A stretch of DNA of 64,000 nucleotides, taken from NCBI GenBank assembly GCA_029309925.1, contig JARKND010000005.1:1178001-1242000 (forward strand), written 5' to 3'. Under the pieces are notes generated by a model. It searched no databases. It saw only the letters and a program-made list of their open reading frames with translations, and had not been told where the DNA came from. Made by a program: the position numbers and the translations under genes. This document shows positions 35,426 through 44,375 of the stretch, in pieces (position 1 is the first letter of the stretch; every line of letters begins with the position of its first letter). The stretch is from Fulvivirgaceae bacterium JP3-4 (GTDB taxonomy: Bacteria; Bacteroidota; Bacteroidia; Cytophagales; Cyclobacteriaceae).

Positions 35426-35784
35426 ATGCCTATATCCCTTATAATAATACGCATTTGTACACTTTTACGCCAGAGGTGGGTGATGATGTTTTCTCGTGCG
35501 CCATGATCGCGGTTGGAAAATTTCAGATCGGAGGGGTATCTCGGGTGAGGGATGGGAACGGTTGGCCAGTTTTCTGGCCAAGCCTCTTTCTAGAGGAACA
35601 CTTGGCGCCAGAAACAACTCTCTGGCTCGAAATGACAAAACCGGGGCCGAAGCGAAGCGTAGCCGTGGACAGCCCGACCCGTGCGCGTAGCCTGCGCGTT
35701 GCAGGAGGGGCACCCCCAACACAATCAAACCCGTACACGATATTGCCTGATGTGCACAACTAAACTGTAATTTTTCTATTTTCG
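35426..35784. other. Non-coding region with GC-rich dispersed repeat text
   Basis: The 360-bp gap contains overlapping frames in several phases but no protein-like one. The stretch about 35500-35720 is markedly GC-rich (GGGGCCGAAGCGAAGCGTAG, CGTGCGCGTAGCCTGCGCG) compared with the AT-rich array to the left. The palindromic GCGCGTAGCCTGCGCG is notable. It marks the right boundary of the cassette-like region. Confidence 0.5.
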
Positions 35785-35787
35785 GTG

Positions 35788-37110
35788 ATGGCCTCGATTG
35801 ATCAGCCCGTACAGAAACCAACGTTCGCGGAAGCATTTCGCTTCTGGCTCAAGCTTGGCTTCATCAGCTTCGGTGGCCCCGCAGGACAGATTGCGATCAT
35901 GCATCAGTTCCTCGTAGATGAAAAGAAGTGGATCTCCGACAGCAGGTTTCTGCACGGACTGAATTATTGCATGATCCTGCCCGGACCGGAAGCACAACAA
36001 CTCGCCACATACATCGGCTGGCTTCTCCACGGAACACGTGGCGGTCTCGCTGCCGGAATTCTTTTTATTCTCCCATCGGTGTTCATACTGCTTGCGCTCA
36101 GCATCGTGTATGTTACGTATGGAAAGATCGTGTGGGTTGCTGCATTATTTTATGGACTGAAGCCTGCCGTGATTGCAATTGTGATCCTCGCGCTTGTGAG
36201 GATTGGCAAGAAGTCGTTGCTCAGTGTGTTTCACTACGCGGTGGCTGCAGGCTCGTTTGTGGCAATATTTTTCTTGGACATTGCATTTCCGCTGATCATC
36301 GTTGCCAGCATCGCGATCGGGTGGGTGGGGCAGAAGCTTGTGCCGGGTTTGTTCAGGCATTCCAGGACATCAGCCCAAAACGATGAACATGAACGCGAAT
36401 ATTACCTCAACAGATTTTCGGATCCGGTCACGGATGGGCTAAGCGCATCCAGTGTTGTGATGAAGACGGTTGTTGCTGTTGTGCTGGGCCTTATTCCGCT
36501 TGTGCTCTTTATACTGCTGCGGGATGACGCTGATTTCTGGCTTACACTCTCCGGGTTCTTCACGCAGGCTGCGTTTGTAACATTTGGTGGTGCCTATGCG
36601 GTGTTGCCGTATGTCGCGCAGGTGAGTGTCGAAAAATTCGGTTGGCTCACAGAGTATCAGATGATCGATGGGCTTGCGCTCGGTGAGACTACGCCTGGTC
36701 CGCTGATCATGGTGCTGGTGTTTGTCGGATTCATGGCGGCATACGCGCACGGCAATGCTTCCATCGCAGACGGAACGCTTGGCCTGGTGACAACAGCCTT
36801 CTATACTTTTCTTCCAAGTTTCCTGTTCATTTTCATTGGCGCTCCCTTCGTTGAGAAAACGAAAGAGAACGAAAAGCTCAGGATGATCCTTTCCATTGTC
36901 ACAGCGGGCGTGGTGGGTGTAGTGCTCAACCTTACGATCTATCTCGGCAAGGCGGTGATCTTTCCGTTGGGATTCAACTCAGTCGATTGGTTTGCTGTCA
37001 GCTGGCTCATCATCTCTTTTGTTGCGATGTATCGTTTCAGGCTCAATATGATGTTGTGGATTGCCCTCAGCGCAGTGGCAGGACTGATCAACTACCTTTT
37101 GATCGCTTAA
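35788..37110 (+). CDS. chrA: Chromate transporter, two-domain CHR family
   Basis: The 440-residue membrane protein has two homologous CHR halves. The first contains FGGPAGQIAIMHQFLVDEKKW and LPGPEAQQLATYIGWL. The second contains FVTFGGAYAVLPYVAQ and LALGETTPGPLIMVLVFVGF. About ten helices are predicted. ChrA exports chromate in characterised bacteria; some relatives act on sulfate or other oxyanions. ATG 35788 was chosen over the adjacent GTG. No chromate-responsive regulator (ChrB) is adjacent. Confidence 0.9.
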   Translation: MASIDQPVQKPTFAEAFRFWLKLGFISFGGPAGQIAIMHQFLVDEKKWISDSRFLHGLNYCMILPGPEAQQLATYIGWLLHGTRGGLAAGILFILPSVFILLALSIVYVTYGKIVWVAALFYGLKPAVIAIVILALVRIGKKSLLSVFHYAVAAGSFVAIFFLDIAFPLIIVASIAIGWVGQKLVPGLFRHSRTSAQNDEHEREYYLNRFSDPVTDGLSASSVVMKTVVAVVLGLIPLVLFILLRDDADFWLTLSGFFTQAAFVTFGGAYAVLPYVAQVSVEKFGWLTEYQMIDGLALGETTPGPLIMVLVFVGFMAAYAHGNASIADGTLGLVTTAFYTFLPSFLFIFIGAPFVEKTKENEKLRMILSIVTAGVVGVVLNLTIYLGKAVIFPLGFNSVDWFAVSWLIISFVAMYRFRLNMMLWIALSAVAGLINYLLIA

Positions 37111-37189
37111 TTTTTATACGACCGTTATTTCCTTTATCTTCACGCACTTTTTGATTTCCAAAAGGCATACAATTTTTAGCATTCACAGA

Positions 37190-37798
37190 ATGGCACTGTT
37201 AGAGAAGCAACTTTTCGTAAAAAAATCAACTATCCCCAATTCAGGCAAAGGTCTCTTCACAAAGAAGTTTATCCCCAAGGGTACACGCATTGTGGAATAC
37301 AAGGGAAAAATTTCCAAGTGGAAGGATGTGAAGGATGAAGATGGCAAGAACGGCTATATATTTTTTGTAAACCGCAATCACGTGATCAACGCGCTTCCGG
37401 TGAAGTCAGCTCTTGCGCGTTATGCCAACGATGCGAGAGGTTTATCGAAGATCAAAGGCGTAACCAACAACTGCGACTACGTGAGCGAGGGTGTGAAAGC
37501 CTATATCGAAGCGAAGAAAGATATTCCTGCAGGTTCGGAGATACTGGTTGATTACGGAAAGGATTACTGGAAAGTGATCCGCGAGAACATGAAGCTGTGG
37601 GCGCGCGAAAAGAAAGAGGCGGAGAAAAAAGCTCAGGCGCAAAAAACCGCCAAGGCTAAAAAGATCAATAAAGGCAAGACTGTCCGCTCAGTTCAGCCGG
37701 CCAATGGCAAGAAGCTGAACGGCACGTACCACGTCAACAGCAGGAAGGCACTTAAAAGAAATGGGGCTGAGCGCACGAAGCGGAAGGCTACTGCCTAA
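37190..37798 (+). CDS. Bacterial SET-domain protein (candidate protein-lysine methyltransferase)
   Basis: The 202-residue protein has a SET domain at about residues 7-125. It shows GKGLF (19-23) for S-adenosylmethionine binding, RYAND...NNC (77-95) in the place of the NHS pseudoknot motif, and EILVDYG (117-123) matching the ELxxDY motif. A lysine-rich basic tail of about 65 residues follows (KKEAEKKAQAQKTAKAKK), which could bind nucleic acid. SET proteins methylate lysines of histones or other proteins; bacterial targets are mostly unknown. The stop overlaps the stop of the next, convergent gene by 4 bp. Confidence 0.85.
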   Translation: MALLEKQLFVKKSTIPNSGKGLFTKKFIPKGTRIVEYKGKISKWKDVKDEDGKNGYIFFVNRNHVINALPVKSALARYANDARGLSKIKGVTNNCDYVSEGVKAYIEAKKDIPAGSEILVDYGKDYWKVIRENMKLWAREKKEAEKKAQAQKTAKAKKINKGKTVRSVQPANGKKLNGTYHVNSRKALKRNGAERTKRKATA

Positions 37799-40740
37799 CG
37801 CGTTTCTGCTTCCACTTGCTGTAGTGTCTCCGTTGCGCTGGCAGCATACCCTTCAAATCCCTGTCGCATAGCTTCGCTAATGTACGCACGCAGCAACCGT
37901 GGGGAATTTTTATTCACTTGTATTGCTTCCGCAAGGATGTCGTACGCCACTGAGCTTTCCGGATTGGTTGCTATGAAGTAGTTGGCTGACGCGATGATGC
38001 CATCTTCGAAGTATGGATTCATACGCGAGAGGTAGCGGTAGTTCTTTTCGGCATTCAACGAATCGCCACTCACCTGGTTTATCAGTGCAGTATAGAGCAC
38101 TTTGTGCAGCGCTTTTTCACGGCCGAACTCAACTCCCTTGTTAATTTGCTTTGCCAGGCTTTGAACCTCTCCGCGGGAGGCGAGCATGACCAGTTCAAAA
38201 TGGCGGATCTCATCGAAGAGCCTTTTGTCCGTAAGCTCGAGCCCGGTTGTCTGATTGTAATATTTGATAGCGGTGACAATACGGTCTGCGCGGAATTGTC
38301 TCTTCGCCATGTCGAGCAGCGCCTGCGCCTTGTAGTTTGCATTGTCGAAAGTGTTGGTCAGGCGGGAGAAGTACGTGGTGTCGTTGATCGGAATCACGTA
38401 ACGGGCGTACTGATATTTTTCCGCGTCTTTCAGCTGTAGCGCCTCCGTTGGCGTCAGCGTCAGGATCTGCCGGATACGGTCAGCTATCTGACGTTGTGGT
38501 TCATCACCGTATGTGGCAACTGAATCCCATGCAACCATTGCCAGTCCGAGTCTGCGCGCTTCGGTCAGCGCAATGGCATTGTAGAATCGCGCATCCTTGT
38601 AGTCGGCTCCGGCAGAATGAATAAAGTATTCATGTGCGATGAGCGGGTTTTCCTGCTCCAGTGCCCACAACCCTAAAATATAGTTGTATTTTCCCTGATA
38701 CGACTGCGAGAGAAACGCCAGCTCGGCAAGCACTTCCTGCGCCTTGTAGATATTTTGCTGGTGATAGTAAGCATACGCGAGCGATGCTTTCAATGCTTCA
38801 CTGAATGCAAAATTCGTGGAATCGCTCGCGATGCGCCATGCCTGCGTGGTGAAGGTTGTGTCCAGCTCCTTTGCATTGCGGATGATATAGTTGTTAAGCA
38901 GAGTCGCGGAATAGAGATTGAGGTTCTTGTTTTTCAGTGGCTGTACATCCACTTCAAGTTTCTGGTTGAAAAGCGTTGCACTGGCAAGCGCGTTCGCAAC
39001 AACCATGTCTGATTTTGAATCGAAGGCTTTGATCACTGAATCCGTTTTGATCGGTACGAGTTCAGTCGCAGCCAGCGCGATGAAGTTTGCTTCAGCCGAT
39101 GCGCGGGTCGTGGTATTGTTTTTCGCCTGACTGAGATAATAGATCGCGGAGTCCAGGTTGTGCACCTGTGAATACGCAAAGCCGAGGTTCACCGATAACT
39201 CAGGAAAAAGTCTTTTCTTTTCTGATGCTTTGAAAATGTCGATTGCTTTGAAGTAGTCGCGGTGCCACAATCGCAGATTGCCTTTGTTTACCAGTGAAAA
39301 ATCGGACGGCTCTTTTATGTTGGCGAGGTCGAAGTGGTTTTCAGCTTCTTCAAAATCGAGACGTGATGCTTTGAGCATTCCCAATGCATAGTTTGCGCGA
39401 TGTGTTCCGAACGCACTCTTCCGGCTGCGGTCGTAAAAAGTGGTCCCAAATCTTTCGTTGTCCTGAAGTATGTAAAGGTCTGCTGCGTAATTATAAAATC
39501 CTGCGAAGCTATGATAGATGTAGTCTCGCCAGTAGGTTACGAATACAAAAGCGAGTGTTACGATAATCCCGCCAAGGCGGAAAGTAAGGTAAGGCATCCT
39601 GTTCGGCCGGTAGAGGAATTTTGACGGGTTGAGGTTTTCGCCCATCATCACCAGGAAGTTTGAGAATACGTAAATGAGGAAAACGATTCCGAATGCCGCG
39701 TGCGCGAAGATGCTGAGGTCTTTGATCACTTTCAGCGGAGCGTCATTTCCATTTCCAGCCAGTTGGGCCAGCGTGATGAATGCGATTGTTGCGAGTGAGA
39801 TATAAAAGATAGCCCCGAATGGCGTAAAGGAAAAAATGTTTTCATACAGATTCTCACGCTGGCGGAAACCCCACAGGCCTAAGATGGCCGACACTGAGAT
39901 CAGCAGCATGAAATTGATGTAGAAAAAATCCCAGTTGAGGTATCCTATGAGGTACAGTGCGGTGATGATGATATTGACGAGATAGATTGCACTGATGATA
40001 AGAAAGTGCCGGAGGCGGTTGCTTCCCGCCTGACTTGCAATGTAGAAGAACGCAGCCATCAACTCATGTGCAATCATGATGATGAAGACGATCGTAAGCA
40101 CAAGTGCAGCGGTATACGAAGTAACGGCAATGTGCAGTATCGGAAATTCAATTGTTGAAAAATTGAGTATTAGCAGGTAAATGACAACTGCAAGCGCGAC
40201 AAAAATCAGCAGTCTGGGAAAGAAGCCTGTTTGTGGGCGAAGACTTTTGAAATAGAAACTCACTCCGGAGAAGAGTAATAAAACAACAGCAGGAACAACA
40301 ATTCCACCCGCTCCGAAAAGCTTCACAACATCAAGGCGAAGGCTGACCCCGAAGAGGATGAATAAACTCATGGCAGCAAAGTACCAGAAGCCCTGAAGTG
40401 TGGTGAAGGTGGTCAGCAGCACCATCGCGATGAAAATGAGAATGCCCAGGAAAATATACGATGCAGTTGCGTTGTGATGCAGGTCACTTCCCTGGTAGTA
40501 TTCGAAGATGGCGTAGCTCTCTGCCGGCACGGAAAGTCTGAACGGTCCTGTGTTGAAAGAATGGACGGTGGTCTCGATCACTTTTTGCTCCTGGATTCTT
40601 TCCCACGAGATAATGCCAGCGGGCTGCGTGAGGTAATAATACCACGCCAGCGCAAAGGAAAAGATGAAGAGGCTGAGTAGTAGAAACCAGAATCGCCTGT
40701 ACAGACCAGACCACTCCCGCCAGAAAAAAATCGATGACAT
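37795..40740 (-). CDS. Large membrane protein with C-terminal TPR repeats
   Basis: The 981-residue protein has about 12-13 membrane helices in residues 15-440, starting LLLSLFIFSFALAWYYYL. A TPR-like region follows (about 450-980) with repeated helix pairs such as ANYALGMLKASRLDFEEAE, GNLRLWHRDYFKAIDIFKAS and NLDSAIYYLSQAK. It is embedded in the inner membrane with a long helical domain that may act as a docking surface. I do not recognise a named family. It is a long single gene with no operon partner. Confidence 0.75.
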   Translation of the reverse strand: MSSIFFWREWSGLYRRFWFLLLSLFIFSFALAWYYYLTQPAGIISWERIQEQKVIETTVHSFNTGPFRLSVPAESYAIFEYYQGSDLHHNATASYIFLGILIFIAMVLLTTFTTLQGFWYFAAMSLFILFGVSLRLDVVKLFGAGGIVVPAVVLLLFSGVSFYFKSLRPQTGFFPRLLIFVALAVVIYLLILNFSTIEFPILHIAVTSYTAALVLTIVFIIMIAHELMAAFFYIASQAGSNRLRHFLIISAIYLVNIIITALYLIGYLNWDFFYINFMLLISVSAILGLWGFRQRENLYENIFSFTPFGAIFYISLATIAFITLAQLAGNGNDAPLKVIKDLSIFAHAAFGIVFLIYVFSNFLVMMGENLNPSKFLYRPNRMPYLTFRLGGIIVTLAFVFVTYWRDYIYHSFAGFYNYAADLYILQDNERFGTTFYDRSRKSAFGTHRANYALGMLKASRLDFEEAENHFDLANIKEPSDFSLVNKGNLRLWHRDYFKAIDIFKASEKKRLFPELSVNLGFAYSQVHNLDSAIYYLSQAKNNTTTRASAEANFIALAATELVPIKTDSVIKAFDSKSDMVVANALASATLFNQKLEVDVQPLKNKNLNLYSATLLNNYIIRNAKELDTTFTTQAWRIASDSTNFAFSEALKASLAYAYYHQQNIYKAQEVLAELAFLSQSYQGKYNYILGLWALEQENPLIAHEYFIHSAGADYKDARFYNAIALTEARRLGLAMVAWDSVATYGDEPQRQIADRIRQILTLTPTEALQLKDAEKYQYARYVIPINDTTYFSRLTNTFDNANYKAQALLDMAKRQFRADRIVTAIKYYNQTTGLELTDKRLFDEIRHFELVMLASRGEVQSLAKQINKGVEFGREKALHKVLYTALINQVSGDSLNAEKNYRYLSRMNPYFEDGIIASANYFIATNPESSVAYDILAEAIQVNKNSPRLLRAYISEAMRQGFEGYAASATETLQQVEAETR

Positions 40741-40792
40741 GGATGTTTAGCTTTTGACCTGCAAGCTAACAGTGTTGGAGGGAATTTGAAAA

Positions 40793-40824
40793 CGAAAGTA
40801 TCCCACCGAAGCGGGATACTTTCG
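40793..40824 (-). terminator. Intrinsic terminator of the Gfo/Idh gene
   Basis: CGAAAGTATCCC pairs perfectly with GGGATACTTTCG across ACCGAAGC. On the minus strand the stem is followed by TTTTC. It lies 8 bp after the stop of the gene at 40832. Confidence 0.85.
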
Positions 40825-40831
40825 AAGGTTT

Positions 40832-42163
40832 TTAGGAGAAGAATTTGGTAACGCCAGGTGTTGCAATCGGATAAAGTCCGTTTGCGTCAGGGAGTACCGG
40901 AGGTTGTGCATCGAATGCGTAACGGGTAGGCTGCAGGCTGATGCCTGAATTCAAAGCCTTATCCCAATCGATCACTTCACCCGAATAGGTCGCCATTCTG
41001 CCCATAATGGAAGTCATTGTTGCTTTCGCACCGTTTTCTGCGTCAGCAAACTTGTATTCCTTCTTTGAAATGGCCTCGAACAATTCATCGTGCTCAGTCT
41101 GGTACGGGTTGTTCTCCTTCGATTTGTCGAATTTATACAGCGAGCTTCCCTTGGCGGTGATCTCAGCAGCGCCACACTTTACAACGCCTTTCGTGCCGAC
41201 AATCATTTCGTCTACGATAGCGTACGTGCCCTTGATGTGGCGGCACTGGCTGTTCATGATAGAGCCATCGGCATAATGGAACTCAACATAGTGATGGTCG
41301 TAGATCTCACCGAAATCTTTTCCGGTGCGCACCTGACGTCCGCCCATGCCCTGGGCTTTCACAGGATATGCTCCTTTGAACCAGTTCATCACATCGATGT
41401 TGTGAATATGCTGTTCTGTGATATGATCGCCACACAGCCAGTTGAAGTAATACCAGTTTCTCATCTGATACTCCATCTCAGTTTGCCCGGGCTTGCGCGG
41501 GTTCACCCACACGCCATCGTTGTTCCACCACACCTGTGCGGAAGTAATTTCTCCGATCATTCCGTCTTTCACACGCTTGTAGAGCTCGCGGTAAGAGTTC
41601 TGGTAGTGGCGTTGCAGTCCGACTACAACATTCAATTTCTTGCGCTTCGCCTCTTCTGCAACTTCAAGCACTTTCTTCACACCGGCAGGATCGGTTGCCA
41701 CCGGTTTTTCCATGAACACGTGCTTGCCCTGACGGATTGCTTCCTCGAAGTGAATAGGGCGGAAGCCCGGAGGTGTTGTGAGGATAACTACATCGGCAAG
41801 GGCGATTGCTTTTTTGTAGCCATCGAAGCCAACGAACTTGTTTTCTTCCGGCACCGACACCCGTGCTTTAACATTTCCTTCTTCGTTGTTTTCATCGTTC
41901 AGATATGTGTAACACTGGTCGAGTCTGTCGCGAAAGGCATCCGCCATCGCCACAAGTTTTACATTTTGTTTTGTCAACAGTGCCTGCATTGCCGCACCGG
42001 TTCCGCGGCCACCACATCCTACAACGGCAACTTTTATTGTGTCGTCAACGGATGAGTTGAAACCTGCCTGTGAGAGATAGGGCAAGGCCACCAAACCACC
42101 TGCCAGGAGAGAGCCTTGTTTTACAAACTCTCTGCGGGAAGAAGTAGATTTTTCAGAGCGCAT
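40832..42163 (-). CDS. Gfo/Idh/MocA-family oxidoreductase, Tat-exported
   Basis: The 443-residue protein carries a twin-arginine signal (SRREFVKQGSLLAGGLVALP), then a Rossmann fold (VAVVGCGGRGTGAAMQALL) and the family motif MEKPVATDP. H-residue-rich text follows in the substrate domain (GDHITEQHIHNIDVMNWF). Members use NAD(P) to oxidise or interconvert sugars, inositols or glycosides. Bacteroidota encode many Tat-exported copies linked to polysaccharide use, some acting as glycosidases. It is followed upstream-wise by the SUMF1-like gene on the same strand, separated by repeat arrays. Confidence 0.9.
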   Translation of the reverse strand: MRSEKSTSSRREFVKQGSLLAGGLVALPYLSQAGFNSSVDDTIKVAVVGCGGRGTGAAMQALLTKQNVKLVAMADAFRDRLDQCYTYLNDENNEEGNVKARVSVPEENKFVGFDGYKKAIALADVVILTTPPGFRPIHFEEAIRQGKHVFMEKPVATDPAGVKKVLEVAEEAKRKKLNVVVGLQRHYQNSYRELYKRVKDGMIGEITSAQVWWNNDGVWVNPRKPGQTEMEYQMRNWYYFNWLCGDHITEQHIHNIDVMNWFKGAYPVKAQGMGGRQVRTGKDFGEIYDHHYVEFHYADGSIMNSQCRHIKGTYAIVDEMIVGTKGVVKCGAAEITAKGSSLYKFDKSKENNPYQTEHDELFEAISKKEYKFADAENGAKATMTSIMGRMATYSGEVIDWDKALNSGISLQPTRYAFDAQPPVLPDANGLYPIATPGVTKFFS

Positions 42164-42222
42164 ATATTTTGGTTTTAATTAAGGTATTAGACTAAAGGTT
42201 GTTCTGAGTTGGAGTTCGGTAT

Positions 42223-42289
42223 GGCTTCAAGCTGCAAGCTACAAGCTTCAAGTCTTGAGCGGCACCCACGGACTTGCAGCTTACAGCCC
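42223..42289. repeat. Inverted heptamer pair (AGCTNCA type), first of two
   Basis: GGCTTCA, AGCTGCA, AGCTACA, AGCTTCA, AGTCTTG on the left and CTTGCAG, CTTACAG on the right, with about 15 bp between. It lies in the 259-bp gap 42164-42422, which holds no gene. Confidence 0.85.
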
Positions 42290-42341
42290 GTTCCTGAGAG
42301 TATATTGTTGTTGCCATAGCACCCAATTAGTTTCTGTTTCC

Positions 42342-42406
42342 GTGCAAGCTTCACACCTTTAAGTGGCACTCACGGACTTGCAGCTTGAAGCTTGAAGCTT
42401 GCAGCC
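42342..42406. repeat. Inverted heptamer pair (AGCTNCA type), second of two
   Basis: A short left arm, GTGCAAGCTTCACAC, and a right arm of four 7-mers (CTTGCAG, CTTGAAG, CTTGAAG, CTTGCAG). The right arm ends shortly before the stop codon of the SUMF1-like gene at 42423. Confidence 0.8.
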
Positions 42407-42422
42407 TTTTCCTGCCATCCCA

Positions 42423-43355
42423 TCACTTCAAATACTGAGCGTAAAACTTCTCCGCTTCTTCTTTTGCCGGCTGTGCCGCGGGGCGCACAATCCGGAAGCC
42501 AACGAACATTCCATCCGTGAGCCACCATTTGCTTTTCGGAATCTGTGGATCACGTTTATTCCACGCGGCCTCCGAAGCAATGCGGTTGCTGCAGCGAAGT
42601 TCCTTCGGGTCGTCCAAATAAGATCCGCCACGAACAACCTTCGGATACTTTGAAGCGGGAGGAACAGCAGGATCTTTCGCACCGTCTGTCAGTTTGCTGT
42701 AGGCGGCAGCGTCATATTGGTCAAGTGTCCATTCGCTAAGATTTCCGAGCATATCGTAAAGTCCCCAGGCGTTCGGTTTCAGTTCAGCAGTTTTGTGATA
42801 CTTGCCACCACTGTTGAGGCTCGAGTATCCGATAGCAGCGAGATCTTTTGGTGCTGCAGTTGAGCCCGCTTTGCATGCATATTCCCATTCTGCCTCGGTA
42901 GGCAACCGGTAAAACACTCCTGTTTTTTCGTACAACCACTTGCAATACATTATAGCTGCTTGCTGACTCATGCTGTTCGTAGGTTGCTTCGCATCGCGTC
43001 CCATTCCCCACGTGAGGTCGATGTATTGTGCGGTTGGACGTGTGATGGCATCAACTGTAATATTTTTTGTCTGAGGTACTTCAAGGTTTTTGAAAAACAG
43101 ATCCCACTCAGCAAATGTCACCTCGCGCTCCCCAATCCAAAACGGAGAGACTGCGACTTTCTTTTGAGGACCTTCATCCTCATCTTTTACTTTTTCTGCT
43201 GCACCGCTTCCAATGGTAAATGTCCCACCCGGGATTGCCACCATTTTGAATTTCACCGGTGTACCGGTGATGGTTTGCTCGTATGTTTTTAAGTCCTGAC
43301 CAAACGCAGCAGCCGCTGCAAGAAAAGAAAACAGAAAGACCGAAGTTTTCAACAA
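42423..43355 (-). CDS. SUMF1/formylglycine-generating-enzyme-like protein, without the active-site cysteine pair
   Basis: The 310-residue protein has a signal peptide (MLKTSVFLFSFLAAAAAFG) and an FGE-sulfatase domain: MVAIPGGTFTIGS, ISxxEVTFAEWDLF-like text, RLPTEAEWEYACKAGS, GLYDMLGNLSEWTLD and VVRGGSYLDDP, ending VGFRIVRP. True formylglycine-generating enzymes have two redox cysteines near the C-terminus. Here only one cysteine remains in that region (ELRCSNRIA), so sulfatase activation is unlikely. It is closer in kind to the GldJ/GldK-type structural relatives or other SUMF1 paralogues. Confidence 0.82.
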   Translation of the reverse strand: MLKTSVFLFSFLAAAAAFGQDLKTYEQTITGTPVKFKMVAIPGGTFTIGSGAAEKVKDEDEGPQKKVAVSPFWIGEREVTFAEWDLFFKNLEVPQTKNITVDAITRPTAQYIDLTWGMGRDAKQPTNSMSQQAAIMYCKWLYEKTGVFYRLPTEAEWEYACKAGSTAAPKDLAAIGYSSLNSGGKYHKTAELKPNAWGLYDMLGNLSEWTLDQYDAAAYSKLTDGAKDPAVPPASKYPKVVRGGSYLDDPKELRCSNRIASEAAWNKRDPQIPKSKWWLTDGMFVGFRIVRPAAQPAKEEAEKFYAQYLK

Positions 43356-43502
43356 TTCGAAAAGTTAAGGGGAGACAAGTTAAACAATAATTGCAGGTAG
43401 TCAACGAATTTTCCGGTGCAGATATAGTCATTCCGACAAAATGCTGCTTAATTACCTAACGGGAATTAGTTTTTTAAGACAGTGTCAGAGACGAACTTGC
43501 TA

Positions 43503-44375
43503 ATGAAAGTACTTTTTATTTTGAATCCTACTTCAGGAAACGCGAATAATGAACGGGCTGTGTTGCGCATGCATCAGCTGGCGATAGAAAAGGAATTTGA
43601 TTTCAAATTTCTCTACACTAACGGAAGAAATGACGATGAACGAATTCAGGCAGACCTGGCAAATTACAAACCGGATCGTGTGGTGGCGGGAGGGGGTGAT
43701 GGCACTATACAGCTCGTAGCCAGAAACCTGCTTGGAAAAGAGGCGCTGATGGGAATTATTCCGATGGGCTCTGCCAATGGGATGGCGACTGCACTCGGAA
43801 TTCCCCCGAACGCGGTTGATGCTGTGGATGCCATCGTGACTGCCGATCATTGTATTCCGCTCGATCTCCTGAAATTCAACGATAAACATCTGTGCATACA
43901 CCTTGGCGACATCGGTATCAATGCACTCATGGTGAAGAAGTATGAAGAGGACAGTCAGAAGGGATTGCTGGGCTACGCGAAATATCTGCTGAGCTCGATC
44001 AAGGAAACTCCGCTGCTCCGATACACCATCAAAACACCGGAGCAGACCTATGAAAAAGAAGGCTATATGCTTTCGTTTGCTAATGCTCATCAGTACGGCA
44101 CGGGTGTTCACATATCCGAAGGGGAAGTGTGGGACGGTAAATTTGAAATTGTCAATGTGCCGCGGGTGGCGCTGGATGAAGTGATCAAGGCCGGACTCAC
44201 CGCGCTCAATGTCTTTGTCGACAAGAATATGTTTTCAGACGTGATCAGCTGCACGAAAGCAGAGGTGTCGATCGATCAGGAAGTGGATTTTCAGATTGAT
44301 GGCGAATACATGGGTAAGATCAGTTCACTGAAGGTGGAGATCGTGCCCGCTGCCGTGAAACTTTTGGTGCCTTGA
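43503..44375 (+). CDS. YegS/diacylglycerol-kinase-family lipid kinase
   Basis: The 290-residue protein has the DAGK catalytic fold: ILNPTSGNANNERAVL, the nucleotide loop VAGGGDGTIQLVAR and GIIPMGSANGMATALG, and a C-terminal beta domain ending VDFQIDGEYMG. Such enzymes phosphorylate diacylglycerol or related lipids with ATP. The first ATG, 43503, was chosen over a GTG 21 bp upstream. Its stop overlaps the start of the APP1-like gene in TGATG, so the two are translationally coupled. Confidence 0.9.
   Translation: MKVLFILNPTSGNANNERAVLRMHQLAIEKEFDFKFLYTNGRNDDERIQADLANYKPDRVVAGGGDGTIQLVARNLLGKEALMGIIPMGSANGMATALGIPPNAVDAVDAIVTADHCIPLDLLKFNDKHLCIHLGDIGINALMVKKYEEDSQKGLLGYAKYLLSSIKETPLLRYTIKTPEQTYEKEGYMLSFANAHQYGTGVHISEGEVWDGKFEIVNVPRVALDEVIKAGLTALNVFVDKNMFSDVISCTKAEVSIDQEVDFQIDGEYMGKISSLKVEIVPAAVKLLVP

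Noticed and set aside
35465-35836. Several overlapping frames in the GC-rich gap before chrA
   Set aside because: Long frames in several phases at once are expected of GC-rich non-coding DNA. The translations are Arg/Pro-rich with no domain.
41090-42055. A 321-codon plus-strand frame opposite the Gfo/Idh gene
   Set aside because: It is the mirror of a well-supported coding frame. Its translation has no family features, and its length follows from the codon use of the real gene.
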